A DNA stretch of 64,000 nt, from assembly GCF_024347375.1 (NCBI RefSeq), contig NZ_AP025471.1, positions 434,001 to 498,000 on the forward strand. The letters are read 5' to 3'. A program made the position numbers and the translations under genes. This document shows positions 18,175-26,342 of the stretch, piece after piece; within the stretch, counting starts at the first letter, position 1, and every line of letters starts with the position of its first letter. The DNA comes from Vibrio coralliirubri (GTDB lineage Bacteria > Pseudomonadota > Gammaproteobacteria > Enterobacterales > Vibrionaceae). The notes under the pieces were generated by a model. It saw nothing but the letters and a program-made list of their open reading frames with translations. It made no database searches and was not told where the DNA came from.

Positions 18175-19561
18175 AAGCAATTTCCAAAATACATCGGGTG
18201 GGGTTACGAAGAATAATGAGGCGGCCATTCGCTTGCTTCATCAAGTGCTCGACAATAGTCAAGCCAATGCCCATGTTATCCAGTTTGCGCGTTTCACTTG
18301 GCGTGACACGAGACATGAGTCGTTGTATCGGCGAAGGGAAGTGCCCCTCGTCTTGTACCTCAATCGTCAGCTTGTCTCCGAGTTCGACCTTTACCAACAC
18401 CTTACCTTTACCGTGTTGTTTGGCATTCTTGATTAGATTATCCAAGCAGATGGTTAGCCAGTAATAGGGAAGGTTCAGTTCAACTTCACGCGCTTCACAT
18501 TGATAAGAAATATTGTGCTTTTCACATACATGATCAAGCCACTCTTCTAATGATGCGTTTTGCTTTAACAAAGGCTCTGACTGATCCGAACTTAGGTACA
18601 CTTTGCTGTTTTCGGTGAGTTGAGAGAGCCTTTGATAGTCAGAGATTAAACGCCAAACCGCACTTTGAGTTTCATCAGTAAAGTCATCGTAGCGATTTCT
18701 GAACATCTCGACGGTTAGACCTAGGCTAGTAATGGGCGTGCGCAGTTCATGAGTAAGAAGCTGTAAAACGAACTGCCTCTCTTTTCGTTGTTTTGTTCTT
18801 AGGTATAAGACTCTAGCGAGGCCGGAAAGCAACGTTAACAGTAATGAAAATATCAAGGTTTTCATGATCAGGTTGTCATTGCTAGGCTCGCTTAAGCACA
18901 CGTTGCTGTAACGAAAAGTACAGGTTTCACCTGCCAAAGATACCTCTTGTTGCTCTGCGATAGGTTGCCAAACATCTAAGGGAATGGCTTTCCAGCCTTG
19001 TTCGCCACTTAACCAAAGCACATCATCTTGTTGCCAAGCGCGGTATCCATTGAGCAGAGCTTCTCTGCCTTGAGCGGTTAGCGATTCTAGCTTGGTATGT
19101 AAAGGGTGCTGAGGGTTGGTAATACTCAAAAATGGGCGTATCTGCTCGCTTACGTCTGGGTAAGCTGCTAAATAACGATCAGCAAAGCTACCACCGGCAG
19201 GGTGTCTTTTGGAATGTGCTGCAAACCAAATAGAATCCAATGCTTGTTGCTGACACAGAGCGAGCTCGAACTCGATGGCGTCATGTAATGAAGGGTTATT
19301 GCTTTCAATCGCTTGGCAGTGATCTTGTATTGACGCTAACGCTGCGATGTCGTCCCAAGTGAATTGGTTAAAATCAGGATAGCGGCTACGTTCATGGAGC
19401 AGAACTTTCGGATATTGAGCTAACTCTTGTTGAGATACTAAGATTGGGGATGATTGCCAGCTCAGTTGATACAGGGTTTGCCACTTATCTTGCAAACTTT
19501 GGGCATTGGCTAGAGTTGGGAGCCAAAAGATCAAGCAAAGAGCCAATGTAAACCTGCGCAT
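18152..19561 (-). CDS. vxrA: Membrane sensor histidine kinase, VxrA/WigK-like
   Basis: 469 residues. Signal peptide (1-20, ending LANA), a periplasmic sensor domain of about 210 residues (DUF3404 type, as in VxrA), one membrane segment (KTLIFSLLLTLLSGLARVLY), then HisKA with LLTHELRTPITSL carrying the phosphoaccepting His, and a HATPase with NLIKNAKQHG (N box), DEGHFPSP (G1) and MGIGLTIVEHL (G2). First gene of the operon with the regulator and DUF2861 genes. In V. cholerae the VxrA sensor responds to cell-wall damage. Confidence 0.78.
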   Translation of the reverse strand: MRRFTLALCLIFWLPTLANAQSLQDKWQTLYQLSWQSSPILVSQQELAQYPKVLLHERSRYPDFNQFTWDDIAALASIQDHCQAIESNNPSLHDAIEFELALCQQQALDSIWFAAHSKRHPAGGSFADRYLAAYPDVSEQIRPFLSITNPQHPLHTKLESLTAQGREALLNGYRAWQQDDVLWLSGEQGWKAIPLDVWQPIAEQQEVSLAGETCTFRYSNVCLSEPSNDNLIMKTLIFSLLLTLLSGLARVLYLRTKQRKERQFVLQLLTHELRTPITSLGLTVEMFRNRYDDFTDETQSAVWRLISDYQRLSQLTENSKVYLSSDQSEPLLKQNASLEEWLDHVCEKHNISYQCEAREVELNLPYYWLTICLDNLIKNAKQHGKGKVLVKVELGDKLTIEVQDEGHFPSPIQRLMSRVTPSETRKLDNMGIGLTIVEHLMKQANGRLIILRNPTRCILEIAYEHPTAD

Positions 19562-19695
19562 CCAATCATTCTCGTTAAAAGTCGTGGGGCGAGTCTAAAG
19601 AGTTTTGGGCGCGATTTGTAACCTGAATGTCAACAAGTGTTCCTTTAACAACAAATTGTCGAGTGGGTCATGCTTTTAAATAATAAAGTAAAAAT

Positions 19696-19746
19696 ACAGT
19701 AAGTATCACTTGTTTGAAATAAATTAGATAATTGTGTACTTACTGT
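19696..19746. promoter_or_regulatory. Widely spaced inverted repeat in the vxrA-like/PEBP divergent region
   Basis: ACAGTAAGT (19696-19704) is repeated inverted as ACTTACTGT (19738-19746), 9 bp perfect arms with 33 bases between. It lies between the two divergent start codons. The arrangement fits two half-sites for a dimeric regulator, possibly the response regulator itself; no binding evidence. Confidence 0.45.
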
Positions 19747-19804
19747 CATTATTGGGCGGGTTGAGGGGACTATACTGGGCTCATCCCTAATAAGAGGAAC
19801 CATT

Positions 19805-20338
19805 ATGAAACTCATCATCAAATCAGTATTGGCAATCAGTATTTTGGCTGCAGGCTCTGCTCAGGCGTTCGAATTAACCAGCAACGATATTCAAGAAGGT
19901 CACCCAATGGCGAAGACTTTTGAATACTCAAGTTGGGGTTGTGACGGCGAGAACCTATCACCACAATTGATGTGGAAAGATGCACCAGCAGGTACCAAAA
20001 GCTTTGCTATCACAGCTTATGATCCAGATGCACCGACTGAAAGTGGCTTCTGGCATTGGGTTGCGTTTGATATCCCTGCAAATGTGAACGAGCTACCTCG
20101 CGGTGTCGACATCTCTAAAGTCGGTGGCAAAGAAGGTCGCATTGATTACGGTACAGTTGGCTACGGTGGTGTTTGTCCTCCAGAAAAAGATGGCATGCAC
20201 CGTTACCAGTTCACGGTTTGGGCATTACCAAAGGATAAGCTCAACCTAGACGAAAACACGCCATCGGCTGTGGTTGGATTCACGTTGAACAGCATGGCTT
20301 TAGACAAAGCGAAACTGACGGCAACTTATACACGTTAA
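19805..20338 (+). CDS. Secreted YbhB/YbcL-family PEBP-like protein
   Basis: 177 residues, with a signal peptide (about 1-21, ending GSAQA). The phosphatidylethanolamine-binding fold is shown by the SPQLMWKDAPAGTKSFAITAY start, the DPDAPTESGFWHWVAFDIP anion-pocket motif and the HRYQFTVWAL segment. Bacterial members are usually cytosolic or periplasmic proteins of unclear function. AGAGGA precedes the ATG. The AraC-family gene follows 89 bases downstream. Confidence 0.88.
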   Translation: MKLIIKSVLAISILAAGSAQAFELTSNDIQEGHPMAKTFEYSSWGCDGENLSPQLMWKDAPAGTKSFAITAYDPDAPTESGFWHWVAFDIPANVNELPRGVDISKVGGKEGRIDYGTVGYGGVCPPEKDGMHRYQFTVWALPKDKLNLDENTPSAVVGFTLNSMALDKAKLTATYTR

Positions 20339-20373
20339 TAGCTTATGTACGTTAAAAGCTTATACACGTACAT

Positions 20374-20413
20374 AATAAGCAAATAAGCAAATAAGCAAAT
20401 AAGCAAATAAGCA
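20374..20413 (+). repeat. Octanucleotide tandem repeat (AATAAGCA)5
   Basis: Five perfect AATAAGCA units fill the gap between the PEBP stop and the AraC-family start, ending about 14 bases before the ATG and just before its ribosome binding site (GGGGATGAG). Copy number could vary by slippage and alter spacing or mRNA structure ahead of the regulator gene. Confidence 0.95.
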
Positions 20414-20427
20414 ACTAAGGGGATGAG

Positions 20428-21225
20428 ATGAATCATCAATATCAAGTGACGATCTTTCGTGCAGAGCAGTTACAAAAACTGCGCAATGTGAGGATTCTAT
20501 CCCCTAGTGTCATTCAGATCATTTCAGGCAGTAAGCGCCTGTTTTGGAAAGATTCAGCGGCAGAGCTCTCACATTCTGAGCTGCTGTTGTGTGAGGCATC
20601 AGCTTCACTAAGTTTTGAGAACATGCCCCACAAAGGGCGTTTCTTGTCGCGAGTATTCAGCTTCCAATTCCAACCTTCTCAGGCGATGCTTGATTTAAGT
20701 GAGGAACGCTCGAATGATCTGGGACTGCCTACAGTTAAAGCGGATCGAAACTTACAAGACTCACTCAATGCTCTGTTCTCGTTTGATACACCGAGCATGA
20801 GCAAAGAGACTCAACAGTATTGGTTGCAGGGCTTGTACCAGCAATTGGCCGAAAAAGGGGTGTTGCATCGACTGTTTGCCAGTGCCAACGTCTCGTTTAG
20901 CCAAAAGCTTAGCCATTATCTTTCACATTCACCAGATGAGAAGCATCCATTAGAGTCGGTGGCGGAGCGTTTTGCGATGAGCCGAGCCACGCTGATCCGA
21001 AAGCTCAAACTGGAAGGTATGCAATATCGTGAGGTATTAGCTGAAGTTCGCTTGAGTCACGCGCTTTATCTGATGCAAAACGGACAGCAGAATGTGGCGA
21101 TGTTGGCTCAGTCTTGCGGTTACCAATCGGAAGGGCGTTTTAGTCAGCGCTTTAAAGGCAAATTTGGTTTGTCGCCAAGTGAATACATCAAGACCGTCGT
21201 CAGCCATAGAGTCGCGAGCAAATAA
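20428..21225 (+). CDS. AraC-family transcriptional regulator
   Basis: 265 residues. The C-terminal AraC double helix-turn-helix is clear: PLESVAERFAMSRATLIRKL (first HTH) and VAMLAQSCGYQSEGRFSQRF followed by KFGLSPSEY (second HTH). The N-terminal 130 residues form a sensor domain I do not recognise (cupin-like is possible). The start has GGGG seven bases upstream. Target unknown; the convergent CynX/NimT-type transporter or the PEBP gene are the nearest candidates. Confidence 0.85.
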   Translation: MNHQYQVTIFRAEQLQKLRNVRILSPSVIQIISGSKRLFWKDSAAELSHSELLLCEASASLSFENMPHKGRFLSRVFSFQFQPSQAMLDLSEERSNDLGLPTVKADRNLQDSLNALFSFDTPSMSKETQQYWLQGLYQQLAEKGVLHRLFASANVSFSQKLSHYLSHSPDEKHPLESVAERFAMSRATLIRKLKLEGMQYREVLAEVRLSHALYLMQNGQQNVAMLAQSCGYQSEGRFSQRFKGKFGLSPSEYIKTVVSHRVASK

Positions 21226-21255
21226 AGTCGCGACGCAATAATCATTCTGTTTGGC

Positions 21256-22449
21256 TTAAACGCTCACTTTCTTATCTCGTGCTGCCAATGCAGCGAAAAT
21301 CGTACACGCAAAGGCAACTGATGCGATCAGCAGAATAGGAACACTCCAAGAATCTGTCTGAGCATGAAGCTTACCCACCAGCGTAGGACCAGTGGCTGCC
21401 AATGCATAACCGATTCCCTGAGCCATACCCGACAATGATGCGGCTTGGCTGCTATTCGATGTACGCAAGCCAACAAAAGAGAGCGCGATAATAAACGTCG
21501 AGCAGTTGGCTAATCCAAACAGTCCCACCCAAAAGATCGCAAACTCAGGCAAATACAGAAGACCAATCAATCCAACAAATACACTCGATGCACACAGAGT
21601 GATGAGCCATTGTTGATTGTCACTTTTGGCTAAGAATGGCAGTAACAGTAGCCCTGGAACCATAGTCGAAAATTGCAGGAAGCCGTAGATGTAACCCGCA
21701 TCGATTTCGCTGTAGCCAAGGTCGTTCAAGATCTGTGGAAGCCAGCCTGCCAAAGAATAGAAGGTAAATGAGTTAAGCCCAAGCGCTAACGTTACTTGCC
21801 ACGCTACGACGCTTTTAATCATCTTCTTCATCGGTAGAGGTTTGTCTTGTTGCTTGTTATTGCTGGCCGAAGATGAGCGTTTTCTGATTTTAGGCAACCA
21901 GATCATCAAAGCTAATATTGGAAATACCAAGTTCATTAACAGCGCTAATTGCCAACCTGTCATAGTGAACAAGGTGATCTCTGAAAATGGCACCATCAAA
22001 CTTGAGCCTAACGTCGAGCCGATGCCCATCGTAAAAATGTACAAAGAAGTGACTGTCGCGATGCGTGTCGGGAAGCTAATTTTCACTACTACAGGCAACA
22101 AAACATTGCCAATCGCGATACCAAGCCCGATCATCACCGTGCCGATATACAAGGTTGGGATTAACCCAGCAGAGCGCAGTGTAATCCCGGACGTGATCAG
22201 AACTAAGCCTAATAACAGGCTAGGCTCTAGACCAATTCGTTGAGATATCTTGGTGACTAATGGTGAAAATAAGGCAAAAGTTAACAGTGGCAAAGCTGTT
22301 AAGAAGCCAGCAGCCGAAGAGGTAAGGTTGAGGCCTTCCATAACCTGAGAAAGCACAGGAGCCAAGCTCGTAAAAGGCCCACGAAGGTTAAGTGCTAGGA
22401 ATAGAATCCCTAACATGACGAAAATGCTATTACGAAGAGAGGCGCTCAT
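21256..22449 (-). CDS. CynX/NimT-type MFS transporter
   Basis: 397 residues with about 12 hydrophobic segments. The opening LFLALNLRGPFTSLAPVLSQ and the GLNSFTFYSLAGWLPQIL segment are typical of the cyanate/nitroimidazole-type (CynX/NimT) subgroup of the major facilitator family. No cyanase or other substrate gene lies next to it, so the substrate is unknown. Convergent with the AraC gene, 30 bases away; upstream is the dsdC-like gene in the same direction. Confidence 0.85.
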   Translation of the reverse strand: MSASLRNSIFVMLGILFLALNLRGPFTSLAPVLSQVMEGLNLTSSAAGFLTALPLLTFALFSPLVTKISQRIGLEPSLLLGLVLITSGITLRSAGLIPTLYIGTVMIGLGIAIGNVLLPVVVKISFPTRIATVTSLYIFTMGIGSTLGSSLMVPFSEITLFTMTGWQLALLMNLVFPILALMIWLPKIRKRSSSASNNKQQDKPLPMKKMIKSVVAWQVTLALGLNSFTFYSLAGWLPQILNDLGYSEIDAGYIYGFLQFSTMVPGLLLLPFLAKSDNQQWLITLCASSVFVGLIGLLYLPEFAIFWVGLFGLANCSTFIIALSFVGLRTSNSSQAASLSGMAQGIGYALAATGPTLVGKLHAQTDSWSVPILLIASVAFACTIFAALAARDKKVSV

Positions 22450-22600
22450 AGGTTGTTCTACTGTTTGCTTATGAGAAGACAGGCTAGCCTACAGATCATT
22501 GAATGTATAAACAATTACCGTTGCTAAAAAGGTCTGGCTGAGCCAAGAATTCCTATCTTCCACAAAATCCGCATCATTCACACGATCCGAGCATACACGC

Positions 22601-23542
22601 CTACATCTGATCTCTTTGCGCTAAAGCCCATTCAATAAACATTTTAACTTTTGGTGATTGGTGTTCTGAAGGCGTCGCGAAATAGTACTGCTGTTTGCAC
22701 GTGACGGGTGGTTCGTTAAATGGCGCGATAAGCGTATTGTCTTTAAGATATTTTGATACCACGCTATATCGTCCAATCGCAATGCCGGCATTGTTTATGG
22801 CTGCCAGTATCGCGAGATCTGAACGGTCAAATTCCATATTTGAGCTGGAATGTACAGTACCGAGTTGGTTCGCTTGTGCCCACACTTGCCATTCATTGCG
22901 GTTTGAGTCGTAGTTCCATGCTTGGTTGTCGTGCAGTAACGTTGCTCGATTGAGGTTTTCTGGTTGTTGATTAAGCCCATGTAACTCAGCGTATTGAGCG
23001 GTACAAACCGGAGTCATGCTCTCGTGCATGAATGCTTGGCAGAAAAGCTTATCTGGGAATAGATCATCGAAGTAGATGGCAATATCGATACCGTGTCCTT
23101 GAAAGCTGATATTTTCATTACCAGTGAGCAGTTTCAATGTGATTGATGGGTAACGTTGTTTGAAGTTCGCTATCCGAGGCACTAGCCAACTCTGCGCAAA
23201 TGTCGGTCGTGAATAGATCGTGAGTGTGCCCGATATTTCTTCGTTCTTAACATCTAAAATTTCTTGGTTTAGATCATTCAAGGTGCGGCTCAATGCGGCA
23301 TAGATGCGTTTGCCTTCGCTTGTCAGTGTGATTCTGCGGTGCGCACGTTCAAACAGCTGTATATCCATCTCTCTTTCGAGCTTGTTGATACGATGAGAAA
23401 CCGCACTTGGTGTCATCGATAGCTCTTGGGCTGCAAGTGAAAAAGAACCATGTCGAGCGGCCACTTCAAACGTGTGCAGCTTCGACAGCTGATAGCTGTT
23501 TAAGCGTTGATTTTTAGAGTACAGGTTGTCTTCACTATACAT
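22601..23542 (-). CDS. dsdC: DsdC-like LysR regulator of D-serine dehydratase
   Basis: 313 residues from the ATG at 23542, close to the 311 of E. coli DsdC; an upstream TTG would add eight. Segments strongly resemble DsdC: LSKLHTFEVAARHGSFSLAA (HTH), SAVSHRINKLEREM, SGTLTIYSRPTFAQSWLVP and GIDIAIYFDD. Divergent from dsdA with 255 bases between the start codons, as in enterobacteria. DsdC activates dsdA in response to D-serine. Confidence 0.85.
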   Translation of the reverse strand: MYSEDNLYSKNQRLNSYQLSKLHTFEVAARHGSFSLAAQELSMTPSAVSHRINKLEREMDIQLFERAHRRITLTSEGKRIYAALSRTLNDLNQEILDVKNEEISGTLTIYSRPTFAQSWLVPRIANFKQRYPSITLKLLTGNENISFQGHGIDIAIYFDDLFPDKLFCQAFMHESMTPVCTAQYAELHGLNQQPENLNRATLLHDNQAWNYDSNRNEWQVWAQANQLGTVHSSSNMEFDRSDLAILAAINNAGIAIGRYSVVSKYLKDNTLIAPFNEPPVTCKQQYYFATPSEHQSPKVKMFIEWALAQRDQM

Positions 23543-23797
23543 TTCGTTAAGGGCACCTTGATTCAAGCAAGAGGATTTCGATACACATCTTCAATGTCAT
23601 ATCATAGCTCTATCTGTGACTCATAGTTAATCATAAGTTGCTTTGGTTGCGTTAATTCCCGAAATTTTAATTAATAGATGAATTCAGTTCATGCAAGTGT
23701 GATTTTTCGTCGGTTGAACAAACACCAAAATCCCGTTTAAATAGGTTTACTAATGCTTGAACCTGCGCAGTACGCGCTTTACCAGAAAAGGTCACCC

Positions 23798-25129
23798 ATG
23801 ACTGTATTGAATATCGACAAGCTCATCTCAGATTTCCCACTGCTTCAACGATTAGCGGCACTCGATGAAGTGACTTGGTTTAACCCAAACAGCACGACTT
23901 TGGAGCAAGGTTTACCCTATGTGGGATTAGGCGAACAAGATATTCACGATGCGAGCATGAGGCTACAAAGGTTTGCTCCTTATCTAGCCAAGGCGTTTTC
24001 GGAAACTCAAGCGACCAATGGCATCATCGAGTCAGAGCTTGTTGACATTCCATCTATGAAATCAGTATTGGAAGCGCATTCTCAGCAGCCTATAAAAGGG
24101 CGTTTGATGATGAAGAAAGACAGCCATTTACCGATTTCAGGTTCAATCAAAGCGCGCGGTGGTGTTTATGAAGTACTAACGCATGCCGAGAAGCTTGCCA
24201 TTGAAGCCGGGTTACTGTGTGAGAGCGATGACTACAGTAAGTTGCTCGAACCTGAGTTTCGTGACTTCTTCCAACAATACAGCATTGCGGTAGGCTCCAC
24301 AGGTAATCTAGGCATGTCGATCGGTATCATGAGTGCCAAATTGGGCTTTACTGTCTCTGTTCATATGTCGGCAGATGCGAGAGCTTGGAAGAAAAGCAAA
24401 CTTCGAGAGCATGGCGTCAACGTTGTTGAGTATGAACAAGATTATGGTGTTGCAGTAGAACAAGGTCGCAAAGAGGCAGAGCAAGATCCTCGATGCTTTT
24501 TCATTGATGATGAAAACTCGCAAACCCTGTTCCTTGGTTATTCGGTGGCAGGGCAAAGGCTCAAACAGCAGTTTAAGCAACAACTCATTTCAGTGGATAA
24601 AGAACACCCATTATTTGTTTACTTGCCGTGTGGGGTAGGTGGTGGCCCTGGTGGTGTGGCATTTGGCTTGAAGATGGCCTTTGGTGATCATGTCCATTGT
24701 ATTTTTGCTGAACCGACTCATTCACCTTGCATGTTGCTCGGTGTTCATACGGGTTTGCATGATGAGATTGCGGTTCAAGATCTTGGTATCGATAACTTAA
24801 CAGCTGCGGATGGTTTGGCGGTGGGGCGAGCATCTGGATTTGTCGGTCGCGCGATGGAGCGTTTGCTTGATGGTTATTACACGTTAACCGATGAACGCAT
24901 GTACCAATTGCTAGGTGAGCTGAATCAAGCAGAGGGCATTCAACTTGAGCCTTCTGCGCTAGCGGGTATGCCAGGTGCGGTTCATGTTGAACAAAATAGT
25001 GAGTATCTGGAAAGGTTAGGCATCGATAATTCTACGTTAGCCAATGCCACTCATCTTGTTTGGGCGACTGGTGGCGGTATGGTTCCAAAGCAAGAAATGG
25101 CAGCGTATTTAGCCAAGTCTTCGGTGTAA
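23798..25129 (+). CDS. dsdA: D-serine dehydratase (D-serine ammonia-lyase)
   Basis: 443 residues, as in E. coli DsdA (442). Converts D-serine to pyruvate and ammonia using PLP. Visible features: the PLP-lysine segment [11 protein letters not shown], the [20 protein letters not shown] segment, and the phosphate-binding [14 protein letters not shown] loop. An upstream ATG at 23753 would add 15 residues lacking in the family; the ATG at 23798 has AAAAGG seven bases before it and matches the family start. Probably detoxifies and uses D-serine under DsdC control; no dsdX permease is adjacent. Confidence 0.95.
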   Translation: MTVLNIDKLISDFPLLQRLAALDEVTWFNPNSTTLEQGLPYVGLGEQDIHDASMRLQRFAPYLAKAFSETQATNGIIESELVDIPSMKSVLEAHSQQPIKGRLMMKKDSHLPISGSIKARGGVYEVLTHAEKLAIEAGLLCESDDYSKLLEPEFRDFFQQYSIAVGSTGNLGMSIGIMSAKLGFTVSVHMSADARAWKKSKLREHGVNVVEYEQDYGVAVEQGRKEAEQDPRCFFIDDENSQTLFLGYSVAGQRLKQQFKQQLISVDKEHPLFVYLPCGVGGGPGGVAFGLKMAFGDHVHCIFAEPTHSPCMLLGVHTGLHDEIAVQDLGIDNLTAADGLAVGRASGFVGRAMERLLDGYYTLTDERMYQLLGELNQAEGIQLEPSALAGMPGAVHVEQNSEYLERLGIDNSTLANATHLVWATGGGMVPKQEMAAYLAKSSV

Positions 25130-25290
25130 ACCAGATAGAAAGTCGGACTCTGGTGGATGATTTATGAGTTTAAACGAAGCAATAACTTGCGCAGATCGTT
25201 ATCCAAAACACACATTTTGTAAATTAAGCTTCTTAGATGTTCTAACTATCAGTTAGGTTGAGTGGCATTCAACTTGATAGGGATTGAGCA

Positions 25291-26091
25291 ATGCAGACGG
25301 ACAAAGTGATGCAGACAAGACACATAAACACACCAGAAAAATTACTTCAGCGTTTAGATGCGATTGGGGAGTCTTTGGCAGCTTCGGGTAAGGCTCATGC
25401 TTTGCTGGGATTGGGCTCAGTAGGTATTGAAACAGAACGACTTGATCAGTATTCAGATGTCGATTTTTTCGCGATAGTGCAAACAGGGCACAAGCAGTAT
25501 TTCTTAGACAGTTTGCATTGGCTATCTGATATTCACCCAATCGACTACGCAGTGAGAAATACCGTCGATGGCTATAAAGTTCTGTACGCTGACGGAATCT
25601 TTTGTGAGTTTGCGGTGTTTGAACCCCACGAGTTAGCGCATATCCCATTTGCTGAAGGGCGCATTGTTTGGCAGCAACCTGAATTTGATACGCAGTGTTG
25701 TGTTCCACCAGCAAAAGGCGATGCACACGCAAACTCCCAAGAGTGGATCATTGGTGAGGCACTAACCAATCTTTATGTGGGTATGTCTCGTTATAACCGA
25801 GGCGAAAAGCTGTCGGGCAGTCGGTTCGTTCAATCTTACGCACTCGATCGTTTGATTGATCTTGTGGATCAAACTGAACAGTCTGAGCCTGAATTCGTTG
25901 ATGAATTTATGTCGGATAGAAGGCTAGAAGCTCGCTTTCCTAAGTTTGCCCAATTGCTACCAACCTTTACCCAAGGCTACGAGCGCACCGCTGAGTCGGC
26001 ACTTGCCCAACTAACTTTCCTTAACTCCCACTTCACAGTCAACCAAGCTATGTGTGACCGAATCACTGAACTGTGTTCCAGTAAAGATTAA
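25291..26091 (+). CDS. Nucleotidyltransferase-fold protein
   Basis: 266 residues. The N-terminal third shows the polymerase-beta-like nucleotidyltransferase motif: LGLGSVGIETER followed by YSDVDFFAIV, i.e. G-S plus D-x-D catalytic acids, and a later EFAVFE strand with the third acid. The C-terminal half is helical (NLYVGMSRYNRGEKLSGSRF), as in aminoglycoside nucleotidyltransferases and related small-molecule enzymes. Substrate unknown; a resistance role should not be assumed. TAGGGA lies 8-10 bases before the ATG. Confidence 0.75.
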   Translation: MQTDKVMQTRHINTPEKLLQRLDAIGESLAASGKAHALLGLGSVGIETERLDQYSDVDFFAIVQTGHKQYFLDSLHWLSDIHPIDYAVRNTVDGYKVLYADGIFCEFAVFEPHELAHIPFAEGRIVWQQPEFDTQCCVPPAKGDAHANSQEWIIGEALTNLYVGMSRYNRGEKLSGSRFVQSYALDRLIDLVDQTEQSEPEFVDEFMSDRRLEARFPKFAQLLPTFTQGYERTAESALAQLTFLNSHFTVNQAMCDRITELCSSKD

Positions 26092-26179
26092 GCCTATAAC
26101 CTGTTAATCTTAAAACCTATTTTCTTGGTGCGCGTAAATAACAGTTGTCGCTCGTCTGTATTGTTGATAGGTTTTAACC

Positions 26180-26230
26180 ATGAAATTTAATTCTGCTTCA
26201 ACTTCAATTTTCTTTTGGTGGTGCTCTTAA
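26180..26230 (+). CDS. Trp-Trp leader peptide of the auxiliary trpS gene (16 aa)
   Basis: ATG at 26180 to TAA at 26228-26230 encodes MKFNSASTSIFFWWCS. Two consecutive UGG codons lie at positions 13-14, followed by Cys, Ser and stop, 112 bases before the trpS start. Tandem Trp codons in a tiny ORF just before a Trp-related gene are the mark of ribosome-mediated attenuation. The ribosome binding site is weak by eye (GATAGG 8-13 bases upstream). Too short for routine annotation. Confidence 0.75.
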   Translation: MKFNSASTSIFFWWCS

Positions 26231-26338
26231 CAGAGCAGCACGGAATACTCACATTCTTTAGCTGCTGGACGGTAGCTAAGAATGTCATCAAAAATGTCGC
26301 CTCTTTTTATCTCCAGTAGCCTTTCTAACTTGGAGATA
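26216..26338 (+). promoter_or_regulatory. trpS2: Putative tryptophan-responsive attenuator ahead of trpS
   Basis: Segment 1, TGCTCT (26222-26227), directly after the Trp codons, pairs with segment 2, AGAGCA (26232-26237). Segment 2 can instead pair through AGCAGC (26234-26239) with GCTGCT of segment 3 (26261-26266). Segment 3 (26251-26265) can otherwise pair with segment 4 (26272-26285) in a long hairpin of about 14 bp with one bulge. A last hairpin pairs TATCTCCA (26308-26315) with TGGAGATA (26331-26338) and hides the GGAGA ribosome binding site of trpS. There is no U-tract directly after the 3:4 hairpin, so control is more likely translational than by termination. Pairings were found by eye. 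Confidence 0.6.
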
Positions 26339-26342
26339 CACC

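Noticed and set aside
25291..26091. Aminoglycoside-resistance gene.
   Set aside because: The nucleotidyltransferase fold is present but no subfamily-specific residues could be matched, so a resistance call is not justified.
26286..26310. Intrinsic terminator in the trpS leader (T run at 26304-26308).
   Set aside because: No stable hairpin lies directly before the T run; the 3:4 hairpin ends 18 bases earlier. Translational control fits better.
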